Shown here piece by piece: positions 7,298-16,086 of a DNA stretch of 64,000 nucleotides. The position numbers and the translations under genes are program-made. The notes under the pieces were generated by a model. The model saw nothing but the letters and a program-made list of their open reading frames with translations. It searched no databases and was not told where the DNA came from. This DNA comes from UBA5972 sp002430125 (GTDB lineage Bacteria; Pseudomonadota; Alphaproteobacteria; Rhodobacterales; Rhodobacteraceae). Every line of letters begins with the position of its first letter. The first letter of the stretch is position 1. Location of the stretch: NCBI GenBank assembly GCA_937892915.1, contig CALBIC010000181.1, positions 1-64,000 on the forward strand. The letters run 5' to 3'.

Positions 7298-8793
7298 CCA
7301 AGGCGTTGTTTGACGGTTATCTGATGGTGGATTGGTCTGCCGCCGGAACCCGCAAGACGGGGGCTGATTCCATATGGCTGGCGTGGTTGCCACAGAGCGG
7401 GCGGGTGACTCTTGAAAACCCGGCGACACGGCTGGCGGCGATGGTGCGGATACGCGACATTCTGGCGACCGCACAGGGGCGGGTGCTGGCTGGGTTTGAT
7501 TTTGCCTTCGGCTATCCTTCCGGCACGGCCAGAGCACTGACCGGGCAGGATGATTGGCGCGGGTTATGGGCATTGATTGCGGATGTGGTTTCCGAGGGCG
7601 ATGGCAATGGCAATAACCGGTTTGATGCGGCGGCTGCGTTGAACGCCAAAATGGGCGGTGACGGGCCGTTTTGGGGCAATGGGATGAAGCGGGATATTGT
7701 TGGGCTGCCGCGCTTGCGCCCGCAGGGTTACGGCGTGAAATGGCCTGCCCAAAAGCGCCATGCTGAAACGATTGCGCGTGGGGCGCAGGAGGTTTGGAAG
7801 CTGAATGGGGCCGGCTCGGTCGGGGGGCAGGCTTTGACCGGGATTGCGTTACTTGAAGGATTGCGCCGTGATCTGGATGTGCGGGTCTGGCCGTTTGAAG
7901 CCCATGATCTGGGTGGGCATGTATTGGCCGAGATTTATCCGTCGCTGGTTCCTCCGCATCCGGACGAGGCGGTGAAAGACGCAGGACAAGTGCGGGCGTT
8001 TGCCGAGACGATCGCGCGGCTGGATAGGGCGGGGGAACTGGCGGCCTTGATGGCGGCACCTGCGAAAATGCCACCAGAGGTTTGCCGCGAGGAGGCGGTA
8101 ATGTTGGGGGCAGGCATGCTTGATCTTTCGCCTCCGGCGGCGCGTATCGGCCACAAAATACGTTATGAACATGACCCGAAAGCGATTTACCGGCAGTCGT
8201 TCGCGACAGTGCGCAGCGAGGCGCGGCTGGAACGGTTTGACGTTGGCATGGCGTCAATGGCGGTGCGGTTGATCCATGCCTGCGGTATGGTTGAAGTGGC
8301 GGACCGGCTGGCGTTTTCGCCGGGTGCTATTACGGCTGGCCGCGCGGCATTGCTGGCCGGTGCGCCGGTAATATGCGATTGCGAAATGGCGGCGGCTGGG
8401 GTTATCCGGCGCTATCTGCCTGCGGGAAACGACGTGCTGGTGACGCTGAACGATCCGCGCGTGCCGGCGCGGGCGGCGGCGATTGGCAATACGCGGTCAG
8501 CGGCGGCGGTGGAGTTGTGGCGCGACCGGATCGAAGGCGCGGTGGTGGCGATTGGCAATGCGCCGACGGCACTGTTTCATCTGCTGGAATTGCTTGATCA
8601 GGGCTGGCCGAAACCGGCGGTTATTCTGGGATTTCCGGTGGGGTTTGTCGGGGCTGCCGAAAGCAAGGCGGCGCTGGCGGCAAATGCGCGGGGCTGTGAA
8701 TTTGTGGCATTGCGCGGGCGACGCGGTGGATCGGCCATGGCCTCGGCTGCAGTGAACGCCTTGGCGGCCGGGCTGCCGGAGGAGCGGGAATGA
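7294..8793 (+). CDS. cobH: Precorrin-8X methylmutase CobH with an extra N-terminal domain
   Basis: 499 residues, more than twice the usual CobH/CbiC length of about 210. Residues from about 290 form a complete methylmutase: A-I-Y-R-Q-S-F, catalytic histidine H328 in L-I-H-A-C-G, G-N-A-P-T-A-L-F, G-F-P-V-G-F-V-G-A-A-E-S-K and R-G-R-R-G-G-S-A-M. This part migrates the C-11 methyl to C-12 to give hydrogenobyrinate or its cobalt analogue. Residues 1-285 begin with M-V-D-W-S-A-A-G and contain A-G-F-D-F-A-F-G-Y-P, resembling an RNase H-like (DUF429-like) domain; its role here is unknown. ATGA-coupled to cbiX. Confidence 0.88.
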   Translation: MTKALFDGYLMVDWSAAGTRKTGADSIWLAWLPQSGRVTLENPATRLAAMVRIRDILATAQGRVLAGFDFAFGYPSGTARALTGQDDWRGLWALIADVVSEGDGNGNNRFDAAAALNAKMGGDGPFWGNGMKRDIVGLPRLRPQGYGVKWPAQKRHAETIARGAQEVWKLNGAGSVGGQALTGIALLEGLRRDLDVRVWPFEAHDLGGHVLAEIYPSLVPPHPDEAVKDAGQVRAFAETIARLDRAGELAALMAAPAKMPPEVCREEAVMLGAGMLDLSPPAARIGHKIRYEHDPKAIYRQSFATVRSEARLERFDVGMASMAVRLIHACGMVEVADRLAFSPGAITAGRAALLAGAPVICDCEMAAAGVIRRYLPAGNDVLVTLNDPRVPARAAAIGNTRSAAAVELWRDRIEGAVVAIGNAPTALFHLLELLDQGWPKPAVILGFPVGFVGAAESKAALAANARGCEFVALRGRRGGSAMASAAVNALAAGLPEERE

Positions 8794-8813
8794 GTATTTT
8801 TGAAACTATGATG
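8794..8813 (+). repeat. Short dispersed repeat, GTATTTTTGAAACTATGAT type
   Basis: This 20-bp stretch between cobH and cobL matches the ends of repeats at 12.6, 19.57 and 63.51 kb. It replaces the usual overlapping junction of this operon and lies directly before the cobL start codons, so the ribosome-binding context of cobL is poor. Confidence 0.7.
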
Positions 8814-8815
8814 GT

Positions 8816-10024
8816 ATGGGGATGAGCGCGCCTTGGCTGCATATCATCGGTATCGGTGAAGATGGTTTAGACGGGCTGACGCCTGCGACGCGGGCTGTGG
8901 TTGAGGCCGCCGAGGTGATTGTCGGGGGGGATCGGCATCATGTTTTGGCGGCGGCTGTGGCAGCCCAGCGGGTGGCTTGGCCTTCGCCGTTTGATGCGTT
9001 GATTTCAACGCTGTTGGGGTTCAAAGGCAAGCGGGTTGTGGTGCTGGCAACCGGGGATCCTTTGTGGTTTTCGGTGGGCGCACGGATCGGGCGGGCGATT
9101 GATCCGGCTGAGATCACCTATCATCCGCAGGTTGGTGCGTTTCAATTGGCCGCAGCGCGGATGGGCTGGAGCATGGCCGATCTTGAAACGCTGACGGTGC
9201 ATGGCCGCCCGGTCGAGCAGATGATCGCGTTTATTCAGCCGATGCAGCGGTTGCTGATCCTGACGACGGGTGCACAAACGCCGGCGCAAATCGCAGGCTT
9301 TTTGACCAAGCGCGGTTATGGCAACAGCCGGATGACCGTGCTGGCGGCGATGGGTGGGCCGGATGAGGCGCGGTTTGACGGATTGGCGCAAAGCTGGGCG
9401 CATATTGTGCCAGCCTTCAACACGCTGGCGGTGGAATGTATCGCGGCACCAGACGCAGCCCTGATGCCGCGCGTGCCGGGGTTGGCGGATGATCTGTTTC
9501 AGCATGACGGTACGATGACCAAGCAGGAAGTACGGGCGGCGACGCTGGCGAAACTGATGCCGATGCGGGGTGCCTTGTTGTGGGATGTGGGCTGTGGCTG
9601 CGGCTCGGTCGCGGTGGAGTGGATGCGCGGCGCGCGTTATGCGCGGGCAGTTGGGATTGAACCCAAAGCCGAGCGGCGAGTTTTTGCGGCGGCCAATGCG
9701 CTGGCACTGGGTGCGCCGGGATTGCAGATCATTGACGGCGAAGCACCGGATGCTTTGGCGGGGCTGGACGCGCCGGATGCGATTTTCATTGGCGGTGGCT
9801 TGTCGCGCGAGGTTTTTGCGGCGTGTTGGGACGCATTGCGCCCATTGGGGCGGCTGGTGGTCAATGCAGTCACATTGGAAAGCGAAGCGGTTTTGCTGGC
9901 GCTGCACGCGGAATATGGCGGTGATCTGGTCAAGATCGCGGTCAGTCGCGTGGTTCCAATCGGGCGCTTGCATGGTTGGCGGCCTTTGATGCCGGTGACG
10001 CAATGGGCCTTGGTGAAACGATGA
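8816..10024 (+). CDS. cobL: Precorrin-6Y C5,15-methyltransferase (decarboxylating), CbiE-CbiT fusion
   Basis: 402 residues with two catalytic domains. The N-terminal half (about 1-200) is a CbiE-like SAM tetrapyrrole methylase starting I-I-G-I-G-E-D-G, with V-V-L-A-T-G-D-P-L. The C-terminal half is CbiT-like, with L-L-W-D-V-G-C-G-C-G-S-V-A-V-E-W as SAM-binding motif I. The pair methylates C-5 and C-15 and decarboxylates the acetate on ring C. Two starts are possible, ATG 8816 and ATG 8822, neither with a good Shine-Dalgarno. The stop overlaps cobI as ATGA. Confidence 0.92.
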   Translation: MGMSAPWLHIIGIGEDGLDGLTPATRAVVEAAEVIVGGDRHHVLAAAVAAQRVAWPSPFDALISTLLGFKGKRVVVLATGDPLWFSVGARIGRAIDPAEITYHPQVGAFQLAAARMGWSMADLETLTVHGRPVEQMIAFIQPMQRLLILTTGAQTPAQIAGFLTKRGYGNSRMTVLAAMGGPDEARFDGLAQSWAHIVPAFNTLAVECIAAPDAALMPRVPGLADDLFQHDGTMTKQEVRAATLAKLMPMRGALLWDVGCGCGSVAVEWMRGARYARAVGIEPKAERRVFAAANALALGAPGLQIIDGEAPDALAGLDAPDAIFIGGGLSREVFAACWDALRPLGRLVVNAVTLESEAVLLALHAEYGGDLVKIAVSRVVPIGRLHGWRPLMPVTQWALVKR

Positions 10025-10722
10025 ACGGCAAGTTTTATGGCATCGGGCTTGGGCCGGGCGATCCGGAACTGATGACGCTCAAGGCGCATCGGTTAATCTC
10101 GGCGGCGGATGTGGTGGCCTATCCGGCGCTTGCCGGGGCGGAAAGTTTTGCACGGGCGATTGCGGCGGGCAGCCTGAAACCGGGCGCCGTGGAAATCGTA
10201 ATTGATGTGCCGATGACAGTAGACCGCGCCCCGGCGCAGGCGGCTTATGACGCGGGTGCGGCCCGGATTGCCGAGGCTTTGGAGGCCGGGCAGGATGTTG
10301 TGGTTCTGTGCGAGGGCGACCCGATGTTTTACGGCTCGTTCATGTATCTGCATGCGCGGTTGAGTGGGCGGTTTGACTGCGAAGTGGTGCCGGGTGTTAC
10401 CTCGATCACGGCCTGTGCGGCGGCACTGGGGCGACCCTTGGCGGCGCGAAATGACGTGCTGACGGTGATACCGGGCCCGCTGGATGCAGCGGCGATGCGC
10501 GCGCAGGTCGAGGCGGCTGATGCAGTGGCGATTATGAAGGTGGGGCGGCATTTGCCAAAGATCAGGCAGGTATTGGCCTCGCTTGGACTGAGCGCGCGCG
10601 CGGTCTATATCGAACGCGCCACGCTGGGGAACGAGAGGTCGATGCCTTTGGCAGATGCACCTGAAAATGCCCCATATTTTTCAATGATTTTAATGACAAA
10701 AGGGGATGATCCTTGGCTTTAG
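10021..10722 (+). CDS. cobI: Precorrin-2 C20-methyltransferase
   Basis: 233 residues of the SAM uroporphyrin/corrin methylase family. G-I-G-L-G-P-G-D-P-E-L at the N-terminus, L-C-E-G-D-P-M-F-Y-G-S and V-V-P-G-V-T-S are characteristic of CobI/CbiL. It methylates C-20 of precorrin-2, or of cobalt-factor II if cobalt is already present. The ATG at 10021 overlaps the cobL stop by 4 bp and is preferred to an upstream ATG at 9976. It is followed with an overlap by the cbiG-cobJ fusion. Confidence 0.93.
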   Translation: MNGKFYGIGLGPGDPELMTLKAHRLISAADVVAYPALAGAESFARAIAAGSLKPGAVEIVIDVPMTVDRAPAQAAYDAGAARIAEALEAGQDVVVLCEGDPMFYGSFMYLHARLSGRFDCEVVPGVTSITACAAALGRPLAARNDVLTVIPGPLDAAAMRAQVEAADAVAIMKVGRHLPKIRQVLASLGLSARAVYIERATLGNERSMPLADAPENAPYFSMILMTKGDDPWL

Positions 10723-12557
10723 ATCCGGTGGTAATCTGCCTGTCACGTTCGGGCGAACCTGTGGCGCATCAGGTGGCGGCAGCCTTGGGCTGTGCGGTGC
10801 ATGGTCGCGAGGGGCGTGTTGATCGGGCGGATGCGTTCTTTGCAAATGCGCTTGATCATGTGCGGACATTGTTTGCAGCAGGCGTGCCAATTGTCGGGGT
10901 CTGTGCGGCGGGGATTTTGATCCGGGCAGTGGCGCCATTGCTTGCGGATAAACGCAACGAACCGCCGGTTGTTGCGGTTCCGGATGATGGCAGTGTAGTC
11001 GTGCCGCTGTTGGGCGGTCATCGTGGGGCAAACCGGCTGGCGCGCCAGATTGCCGAAGTTTTGGGCGCGAAAGCTGCAGTAACTACGGCGGGTGATGTGG
11101 CGCTTGGGGTTGCGTTGGATGAGCCGCCTGCGGGTTGGGTTCTGGAGAATCTGCAAAACGCCAAAGCGGCGATGATGGCTATGCTGAACGGCACGCCTGC
11201 GCATGTTGATGGCGATGAGGCGTTCAAAGCGGGGTGGCTTGACGATTTGCCAGCCGCCGATCCTTTGGCCGATGGTGACGTGGTTGATCTGATCTGCACG
11301 ATGCAGCCTTGGCCGGCTCCGAGAGACACAACACTGATTTACCGGCCACAGCGGGCGGTTCTGGGGGTTGGTTGCGCGCGCAACTGTCCGCCTGAGGAAT
11401 TGGTCGCACTGGTCGAGGGTTTGTTGGCCGGGGCCGGGATTGCGCCCAAAGCATTGCGAGCGGTGGCCAGCCTTGATCTGAAGGCGGATGAACCGGCGGT
11501 TCTGGCGCTGGCGCGGCATCTGGGCGTGCCGTTGCGGATTTTTACGGCGGCGGAACTGGAGGCTGAAACTGGGCGGACGGAAAATCCGTCGGACGTGGTT
11601 TTTGCCGAGGTCGGCACGCATGGCGTGGCTGAAAACGCGGCATTGGCAGCGGCGGGGCCGTCGGCGGGATTGGCGTATCCCAAAATCAAGTCAGCAATGG
11701 CCACGGCGGCTTTGGCGGTTGCACCGCAACCGATCATCGAACTACGTGGCAGGTCGCGTGGCAAGTTGTCGATCATCGGGATTGGGCCGGGGCAACATTC
11801 GTGGCGGACGCCGGAAGCCTCGGCTTTGGTGGCCCAGGCCGAGGAATTGGTAGGATACGGGCTTTATATCGACTTGCTGGGGGCTTTGGCGTTTGGCAAG
11901 CAACGCTCGGACTTCCCGTTGGGGGGTGAGGAAGACCGGTGCCGGTATGCGTTGGAACGGGCTGGCGAGGGGCGTAATGTGGCGCTGATTTGTTCGGGTG
12001 ATGCCGGGATTTATGCGATGGGGGCCTTGGTGTTTGAATTGCTGGACCGTGGACCCGACCAGATGGGGGTTTCAGACGCGGCGCGGCGGGTTGAGGTGGT
12101 CTCGACCCCCGGCGTGTCGGCCTTACAAGGGGCGGCAGCGCGGGCGGGCGCGCCGCTTGGGCATGATTTTTGTGCGATTTCGCTGAGCGATCTTTTGACG
12201 CCGCGCGCCGATATTCTGAAGCGTTTGAAAGCCGCCGCCGAAGGTGATTTTGTGATCGCATTTTACAATCCGGTGTCGATGCGCCGGCGGACCTTGCTGG
12301 CCGAGGCGCGGGATATTTTGCTGGCGCATCGGCCCGCCGATACGCCAGTGATGCTGGCCAGTTCGCTTGGCCGGGCTGAGGAACATGTGCGCTATCGCCG
12401 GTTGGATGAGTTGCAGGTGGATGAGGTTGATATGCTGACGGTGGTGCTGGTCGGTTCGTCGCAATCACGGCTGGCGATGCTGGGCGAGGGGCCAAGGATG
12501 TATACGCCGCGGGGGTATGCACGGCGGATTGACGGGGATTTGTCTGAGGCTGGATAG
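10713..12557 (+). CDS. cobJ: CbiG-CobJ fusion: ring-opening hydrolase plus precorrin-3B C17-methyltransferase
   Basis: 614 residues. Residues 1 to about 345 form a full CbiG: N-terminal domain with L-L-G-G-H-R-G-A-N at about 99-107, then a CbiG C-terminal (CobE-like) domain starting L-G-V-G-C-A-R-N-C near 217. Residues from about 350 are CobJ/CbiH: I-I-G-I-G-P-G, I-C-S-G-D-A-G-I-Y-A-M-G, S-T-P-G-V-S-A-L-Q-G-A-A, I-A-F-Y-N-P. CbiG opens the delta-lactone in the cobalt-early route; CobJ methylates C-17 with ring contraction. The TTG start at 10713 has AGGGG seven bases upstream and overlaps cobI by 10 bp. Confidence 0.9.
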   Translation: MALDPVVICLSRSGEPVAHQVAAALGCAVHGREGRVDRADAFFANALDHVRTLFAAGVPIVGVCAAGILIRAVAPLLADKRNEPPVVAVPDDGSVVVPLLGGHRGANRLARQIAEVLGAKAAVTTAGDVALGVALDEPPAGWVLENLQNAKAAMMAMLNGTPAHVDGDEAFKAGWLDDLPAADPLADGDVVDLICTMQPWPAPRDTTLIYRPQRAVLGVGCARNCPPEELVALVEGLLAGAGIAPKALRAVASLDLKADEPAVLALARHLGVPLRIFTAAELEAETGRTENPSDVVFAEVGTHGVAENAALAAAGPSAGLAYPKIKSAMATAALAVAPQPIIELRGRSRGKLSIIGIGPGQHSWRTPEASALVAQAEELVGYGLYIDLLGALAFGKQRSDFPLGGEEDRCRYALERAGEGRNVALICSGDAGIYAMGALVFELLDRGPDQMGVSDAARRVEVVSTPGVSALQGAAARAGAPLGHDFCAISLSDLLTPRADILKRLKAAAEGDFVIAFYNPVSMRRRTLLAEARDILLAHRPADTPVMLASSLGRAEEHVRYRRLDELQVDEVDMLTVVLVGSSQSRLAMLGEGPRMYTPRGYARRIDGDLSEAG

Positions 12558-12613
12558 GGGCGCTGCCCCTCTGGCCTGCGGCCATTCACCCCGGGGTATT
12601 TTTGAAACTATGA
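12557..12613 (+). repeat. Dispersed extragenic repeat, GAAACTATGAT type (copy 3)
   Basis: It directly follows the cobJ stop: a GGGGCGCTGCCCC palindrome, a GGCCTGCGGCC palindrome, then CCCCGGGGTATTTTTGAAAC and TATGAT. It separates cobJ from cobM in an otherwise overlapping operon and could modulate mRNA stability; that is inference. Confidence 0.75.
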
Positions 12614-12629
12614 TAATGAAAGTGTTGAA

Positions 12630-13421
12630 ATGACTGTATATTTTATTGGCGCTGGGCCGGGTGATCCGGATTTGATCACTGTGAAGGGGCGGCGGCTGAT
12701 TGAGCATTGTCCGGTTTGCTTGTTTGCGGGTTCTCTGGTGCCCGAGGCGGTTGTCGCTTATGCGCCAAAGGGGGCGCGGGTGATGGATACGGCGGCAATG
12801 ACGCTGACCGATACGCACCGCGAAATTGTTGAAGCGCATCAGCGCGGCGAAGATGTGGCGCGGGTGCATTCGGGGGATCCGTCGCTTTACGGTGCGATTG
12901 CCGAACAGATCCGCAAGCTGAAAGCCGAAGGTATTAGGTTTGAAATTATCCCCGGTGTGTCGGCCTATGCCGCCGCCGCCGCTGCAATGGGGCAGGAACT
13001 GACGGTGCCGGAAGTGGCGCAAAGCCTTGTTCTGACGCGGATGTCGATGCAGTCGACATCAATGCCCGCCGGTGAAACGCTGGAGAATTTCGGCCGCAGT
13101 GGCGCGACTTTGGTGATCCATCTGGCGATCCGAAATATGCGCGAAATTGAACGGCAACTGGTGCCGCTTTATGGCGCTGGGTGTCCGGTTGTGGTGGCGT
13201 ACCGGGTTGGCTGGCCGGATCAGATGATTATTCGTGGCACGCTGGGAGATATTCGCCTGAAAGTGCGCAAACAAAAGATCACCCGAACCGCGTTGGTCTT
13301 TGTCGGTCCCGGCATGGCGGAAACCCAGGATTTTGTGGATTCAGCCCTGTATGACCCGGCGAAGCCGCATGTATTGCGCCCGGTTGTCGGTGTTGAGTTG
13401 GTGGAGGAACACAACACCTGA
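12630..13421 (+). CDS. cobM: Precorrin-4 C11-methyltransferase
   Basis: 263 residues, the normal CobM/CbiF size. Motifs are Y-F-I-G-A-G-P-G-D-P-D-L at the N-terminus, C-P-V-C-L-F-A-G-S-L-V-P, V-A-R-V-H-S-G-D-P-S-L-Y-G and I-I-P-G-V-S-A-Y-A-A-A-A. It uses SAM to methylate C-11 of precorrin-4 or cobalt-precorrin-4. It is the last gene of the plus-strand cobalamin run; no cobK, cobF or cobG follows, so those steps must be encoded elsewhere or done differently. Confidence 0.93.
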   Translation: MTVYFIGAGPGDPDLITVKGRRLIEHCPVCLFAGSLVPEAVVAYAPKGARVMDTAAMTLTDTHREIVEAHQRGEDVARVHSGDPSLYGAIAEQIRKLKAEGIRFEIIPGVSAYAAAAAAMGQELTVPEVAQSLVLTRMSMQSTSMPAGETLENFGRSGATLVIHLAIRNMREIERQLVPLYGAGCPVVVAYRVGWPDQMIIRGTLGDIRLKVRKQKITRTALVFVGPGMAETQDFVDSALYDPAKPHVLRPVVGVELVEEHNT

Positions 13422-13494
13422 CTATTTTACATAAGTTTCACTTGCCCGAATCGGTGTTTCGCTGACCACTGGTTCAGGGACGAGGGGACCGACA

Positions 13495-13839
13495 ATGATT
13501 TACGATCTGCCAGACGAGGTTCGCAAAGGGCTGGAATTTGCCCGCAAGCGGGACATGGGGCGCAAAAACCGGCTGCGTGTGCATGTTGGGGAAAATGTCC
13601 ACAGCATCCTGCGCCTGTGGGATCAGGGGTTTGCGCTGGACGCCCAAACCGCGCCGCTTATTCGTGGATTTGTGGATATCTATGACAGCGGCAAACAGTT
13701 GTATCAGTGCCTTGTCATGTGTTCGTCAGTTGAAGGCGGGGAACGAATTTACGAATTCAAGCGCCAGACCGCGGTTGTCACCGAAGCACCGGTTGATTTT
13801 TGGCGCGACCAGAATGCGCCGGTTGGTCTGTTGACTTAG
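13495..13839 (+). CDS. Conserved-looking hypothetical protein
   Basis: 114 residues, no signal peptide or membrane segment, basic N-terminal helix (K-R-D-M-G-R-K-N-R-L-R) and a beta-rich remainder (S-I-L-R-L-W-D-Q-G-F-A-L, F-V-D-I-Y-D-S-G). The ATG at 13495 has GAGGGG upstream. The layout faintly recalls a PilZ-type barrel, but the R-x3-R and D-x-S-x2-G signatures are not convincingly present. It stands alone between cobM and the dgc operon. Function not recognised. Confidence 0.7.
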   Translation: MIYDLPDEVRKGLEFARKRDMGRKNRLRVHVGENVHSILRLWDQGFALDAQTAPLIRGFVDIYDSGKQLYQCLVMCSSVEGGERIYEFKRQTAVVTEAPVDFWRDQNAPVGLLT

Positions 13840-14021
13840 CTGGTTCTGATTGCCGAAGGTCGCATAAGCGAAAACAACGGTGTGGCGGATAATTTTCGAT
13901 CATCTGACGAGAACCAAGGGGTTTCTTACCGAACCCACGCAATTTTCGCTGAAAAATGCCAAGACATTCCAAGCCGGTCTGATAGAAGGCTGAAAGCAAA
14001 GATTCCAAAGGAGAAGTCGCC

Positions 14022-15077
14022 GTGATCAAGACCCCATATTTGTTGTTTCTGGGCGATGCGCCGGATGCATTGTCTGCGAAAGTGGCGCAAGGGATCAAAG
14101 ATTGGCGGCCCGATGCATCGGTCGGGCAATTGCGCATGGAGGGTTGCAAGGCAGACGTGAAACTGCCCGACCTGACATTGGCCGAAGCCAAGGCGGCGGG
14201 GGCGAAAACTCTGGTGATAGGCGTGGCCAATCGCGGCGGATATATTTCAGCGTCGTGGAAAAAGGTGCTGATCGTGGCGCTTGAGATGGGCTTTGATCTT
14301 GCGTCCGGCTTGCACAATCTTTTGCGCGACGAACCTGAACTTGTGGCCGCGGCCAATGCCAATGGGGGTATGTTGCATGACGTGCGGGTGCCGTCGGTCG
14401 AGTATCCGATTGCTAATGGCAAAATCCGCAGCGGCAAGCGCTGTCTGGCGGTCGGGACGGATTGCTCGGTCGGCAAGATGTACACCGCGATTGCGATGGA
14501 GCGGGAAATGCATGCGCGCGGTATGCGGGCGACGTTTCGGGCAACCGGGCAGACGGGGATTTTGATCACAGGTGGTGGCGTGCCACTGGATGCGGTGATT
14601 GCAGATTTCATGGCGGGTGCGGTGGAATATTTGACGCCGGACAATGCAGACGATCATTGGGATCTGATCGAAGGGCAGGGGTCGCTGTTTCATGTGTCTT
14701 ATTCGGGGGTGACGCTGGCGCTGGTGCATGGTGGGCAGCCGGATGCATTGATCCTGTGCACCGAACCAACGCGCGCGCATATGCGCGGTTTGCCGGAATA
14801 CCAGCAACCAAGCCTTGAAGCGTTGCGCGATACCGCGCTGACCTTGGCGCGGGTAGGTAATCCGAATTGTCAGGTGGTGGCGGTGTCAGTCAACACGCAG
14901 CATTTAAACGAGGCGGATGCGCTGGCGCATATGGCCGAGGTCGAGGTGCGGATCGGATTGCCGACGGTTGACCCTTATCGGCAAGGTGCGGCGCGTTTGG
15001 TGGATGCGTTGGACGGCATCACGGCGCGGCAGAAACCAGAAGCGGCCTTGACCGGTCATATCACGCCCGATGCGTAA
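14022..15077 (+). CDS. dgcN: D-glutamate N-acetyltransferase DgcN (DUF1611 family)
   Basis: 351 residues of the DUF1611 family. There is a P-loop-like segment V-G-T-D-C-S-V-G-K-M-Y-T in the middle, followed by R-A-T-G-Q-T-G-I and I-E-G-Q-G-S-L-F-H-V-S-Y-S-G-V. The family member DgcN acetylates D-glutamate as the first step of a catabolic route described in marine bacteria. The GTG start at 14022 follows an AAAGGAGAAG. The assignment leans on its coupling to the epimerase-like dgcA 24 bp downstream. Confidence 0.82.
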   Translation: MIKTPYLLFLGDAPDALSAKVAQGIKDWRPDASVGQLRMEGCKADVKLPDLTLAEAKAAGAKTLVIGVANRGGYISASWKKVLIVALEMGFDLASGLHNLLRDEPELVAAANANGGMLHDVRVPSVEYPIANGKIRSGKRCLAVGTDCSVGKMYTAIAMEREMHARGMRATFRATGQTGILITGGGVPLDAVIADFMAGAVEYLTPDNADDHWDLIEGQGSLFHVSYSGVTLALVHGGQPDALILCTEPTRAHMRGLPEYQQPSLEALRDTALTLARVGNPNCQVVAVSVNTQHLNEADALAHMAEVEVRIGLPTVDPYRQGAARLVDALDGITARQKPEAALTGHITPDA

Positions 15078-15101
15078 ACTTCAGTTGCAGGAGGGGACGC
15101 T

Positions 15102-16070
15102 GTGAAATTGTCAGTAACAGCCGATGTTTTTCGTCTGGCGCAGGTCTTCACCATTTCACGCGGTTCGCGCACCGAAGCGCACGTGTTAACGGTGACAATC
15201 ACCGACGGGGCTTACGTCGGGCGCGGTGAATGCGTGCCTTATGCGCGGTATGGCGAAACGCTGGAAAGTGTCGCAGCACAGATCAAAGGGTTGGCGTTGC
15301 CGCTGGCCCGCGATGCTTTACAAAACGCGCTGCCCGCTGGGGCGGCACGTAATGCGGTGGATTGCGCGCTTTGGGACTTGGAGGCCAAGAAAACCGGCAT
15401 TCCAGTCTGGCAGCTTGCTGGATTGAAGGCCCCGCTGGCTGAGGTCACCGCCTATACGTTGTCGCTGGATACGCCCAAAGCGATGCAGGCACAGGCGGCA
15501 AAATATGCGTTTCGGCCGCTGTTGAAGACCAAGCTGGGCGGTGGGCCGGAAGATGTCACACGTATTCGGGCGGTGCGCGCGGGGGCGCCTGACGCGCGGA
15601 TTATTGTTGATGCAAACGAAGGCTGGACGCCGGAGCTTTACCAGACCCTTGCGCCGGTTCTGTTGGATTTGGGGGTCGAGATGGTCGAACAACCTCTGCC
15701 CGCCGGTCAGGATGATGCTTTGCTGAATATGGACCGTGTCTTGCCGGTTTGCGCGGACGAAAGCTGTCATGACCGCGCGTCACTGGCGGGGCTGGTTGGT
15801 AAATATGATCTGGTCAATATCAAGCTCGATAAAACCGGCGGTCTGACCGAAGCGCTGGCCTTGCGCGCAGTTGCACAAGAATATGGTTTCGGTGTGATGG
15901 TTGGCTGTATGGTGGGGTCATCGCTGGCGATGGCACCGGCGGTTTTGGTGGCGCAGGGTGCGGCGTTTACAGATCTCGACGGACCGCTGTTGCTGGCCGA
16001 AGATCGCGACCCGCCGCTTGACTTTGGTGAGGCGGGCGTGCATCCGGCAAAAGCAGCACTTTGGGGTTAA
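15102..16070 (+). CDS. dgcA: N-acetyl-D-glutamate racemase DgcA (enolase superfamily)
   Basis: 322 residues of the muconate-lactonizing / dipeptide-epimerase subgroup. Metal ligands are visible at D170 (I-I-V-D-A-N), E196 (V-E-Q-P-L) and D219 (A-D-E-S), with the general bases K142/K144 (K-T-K) and K241/K244 (K-L-D-K). The fold group contains L-Ala-D/L-Glu epimerases; next to dgcN the expected reaction is N-acetyl-D-glutamate to N-acetyl-L-glutamate. The GTG start at 15102 follows GGAGGGG. A dipeptide epimerase is the main alternative. Confidence 0.82.
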   Translation: MKLSVTADVFRLAQVFTISRGSRTEAHVLTVTITDGAYVGRGECVPYARYGETLESVAAQIKGLALPLARDALQNALPAGAARNAVDCALWDLEAKKTGIPVWQLAGLKAPLAEVTAYTLSLDTPKAMQAQAAKYAFRPLLKTKLGGGPEDVTRIRAVRAGAPDARIIVDANEGWTPELYQTLAPVLLDLGVEMVEQPLPAGQDDALLNMDRVLPVCADESCHDRASLAGLVGKYDLVNIKLDKTGGLTEALALRAVAQEYGFGVMVGCMVGSSLAMAPAVLVAQGAAFTDLDGPLLLAEDRDPPLDFGEAGVHPAKAALWG

Positions 16071-16086
16071 AGAAAGGGATAACATC

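Noticed and set aside
9005..10003. 332-codon open frame on the minus strand
   Set aside because: Antisense to cobL, composition rich in Arg, His and Pro, typical of a high-GC shadow frame.
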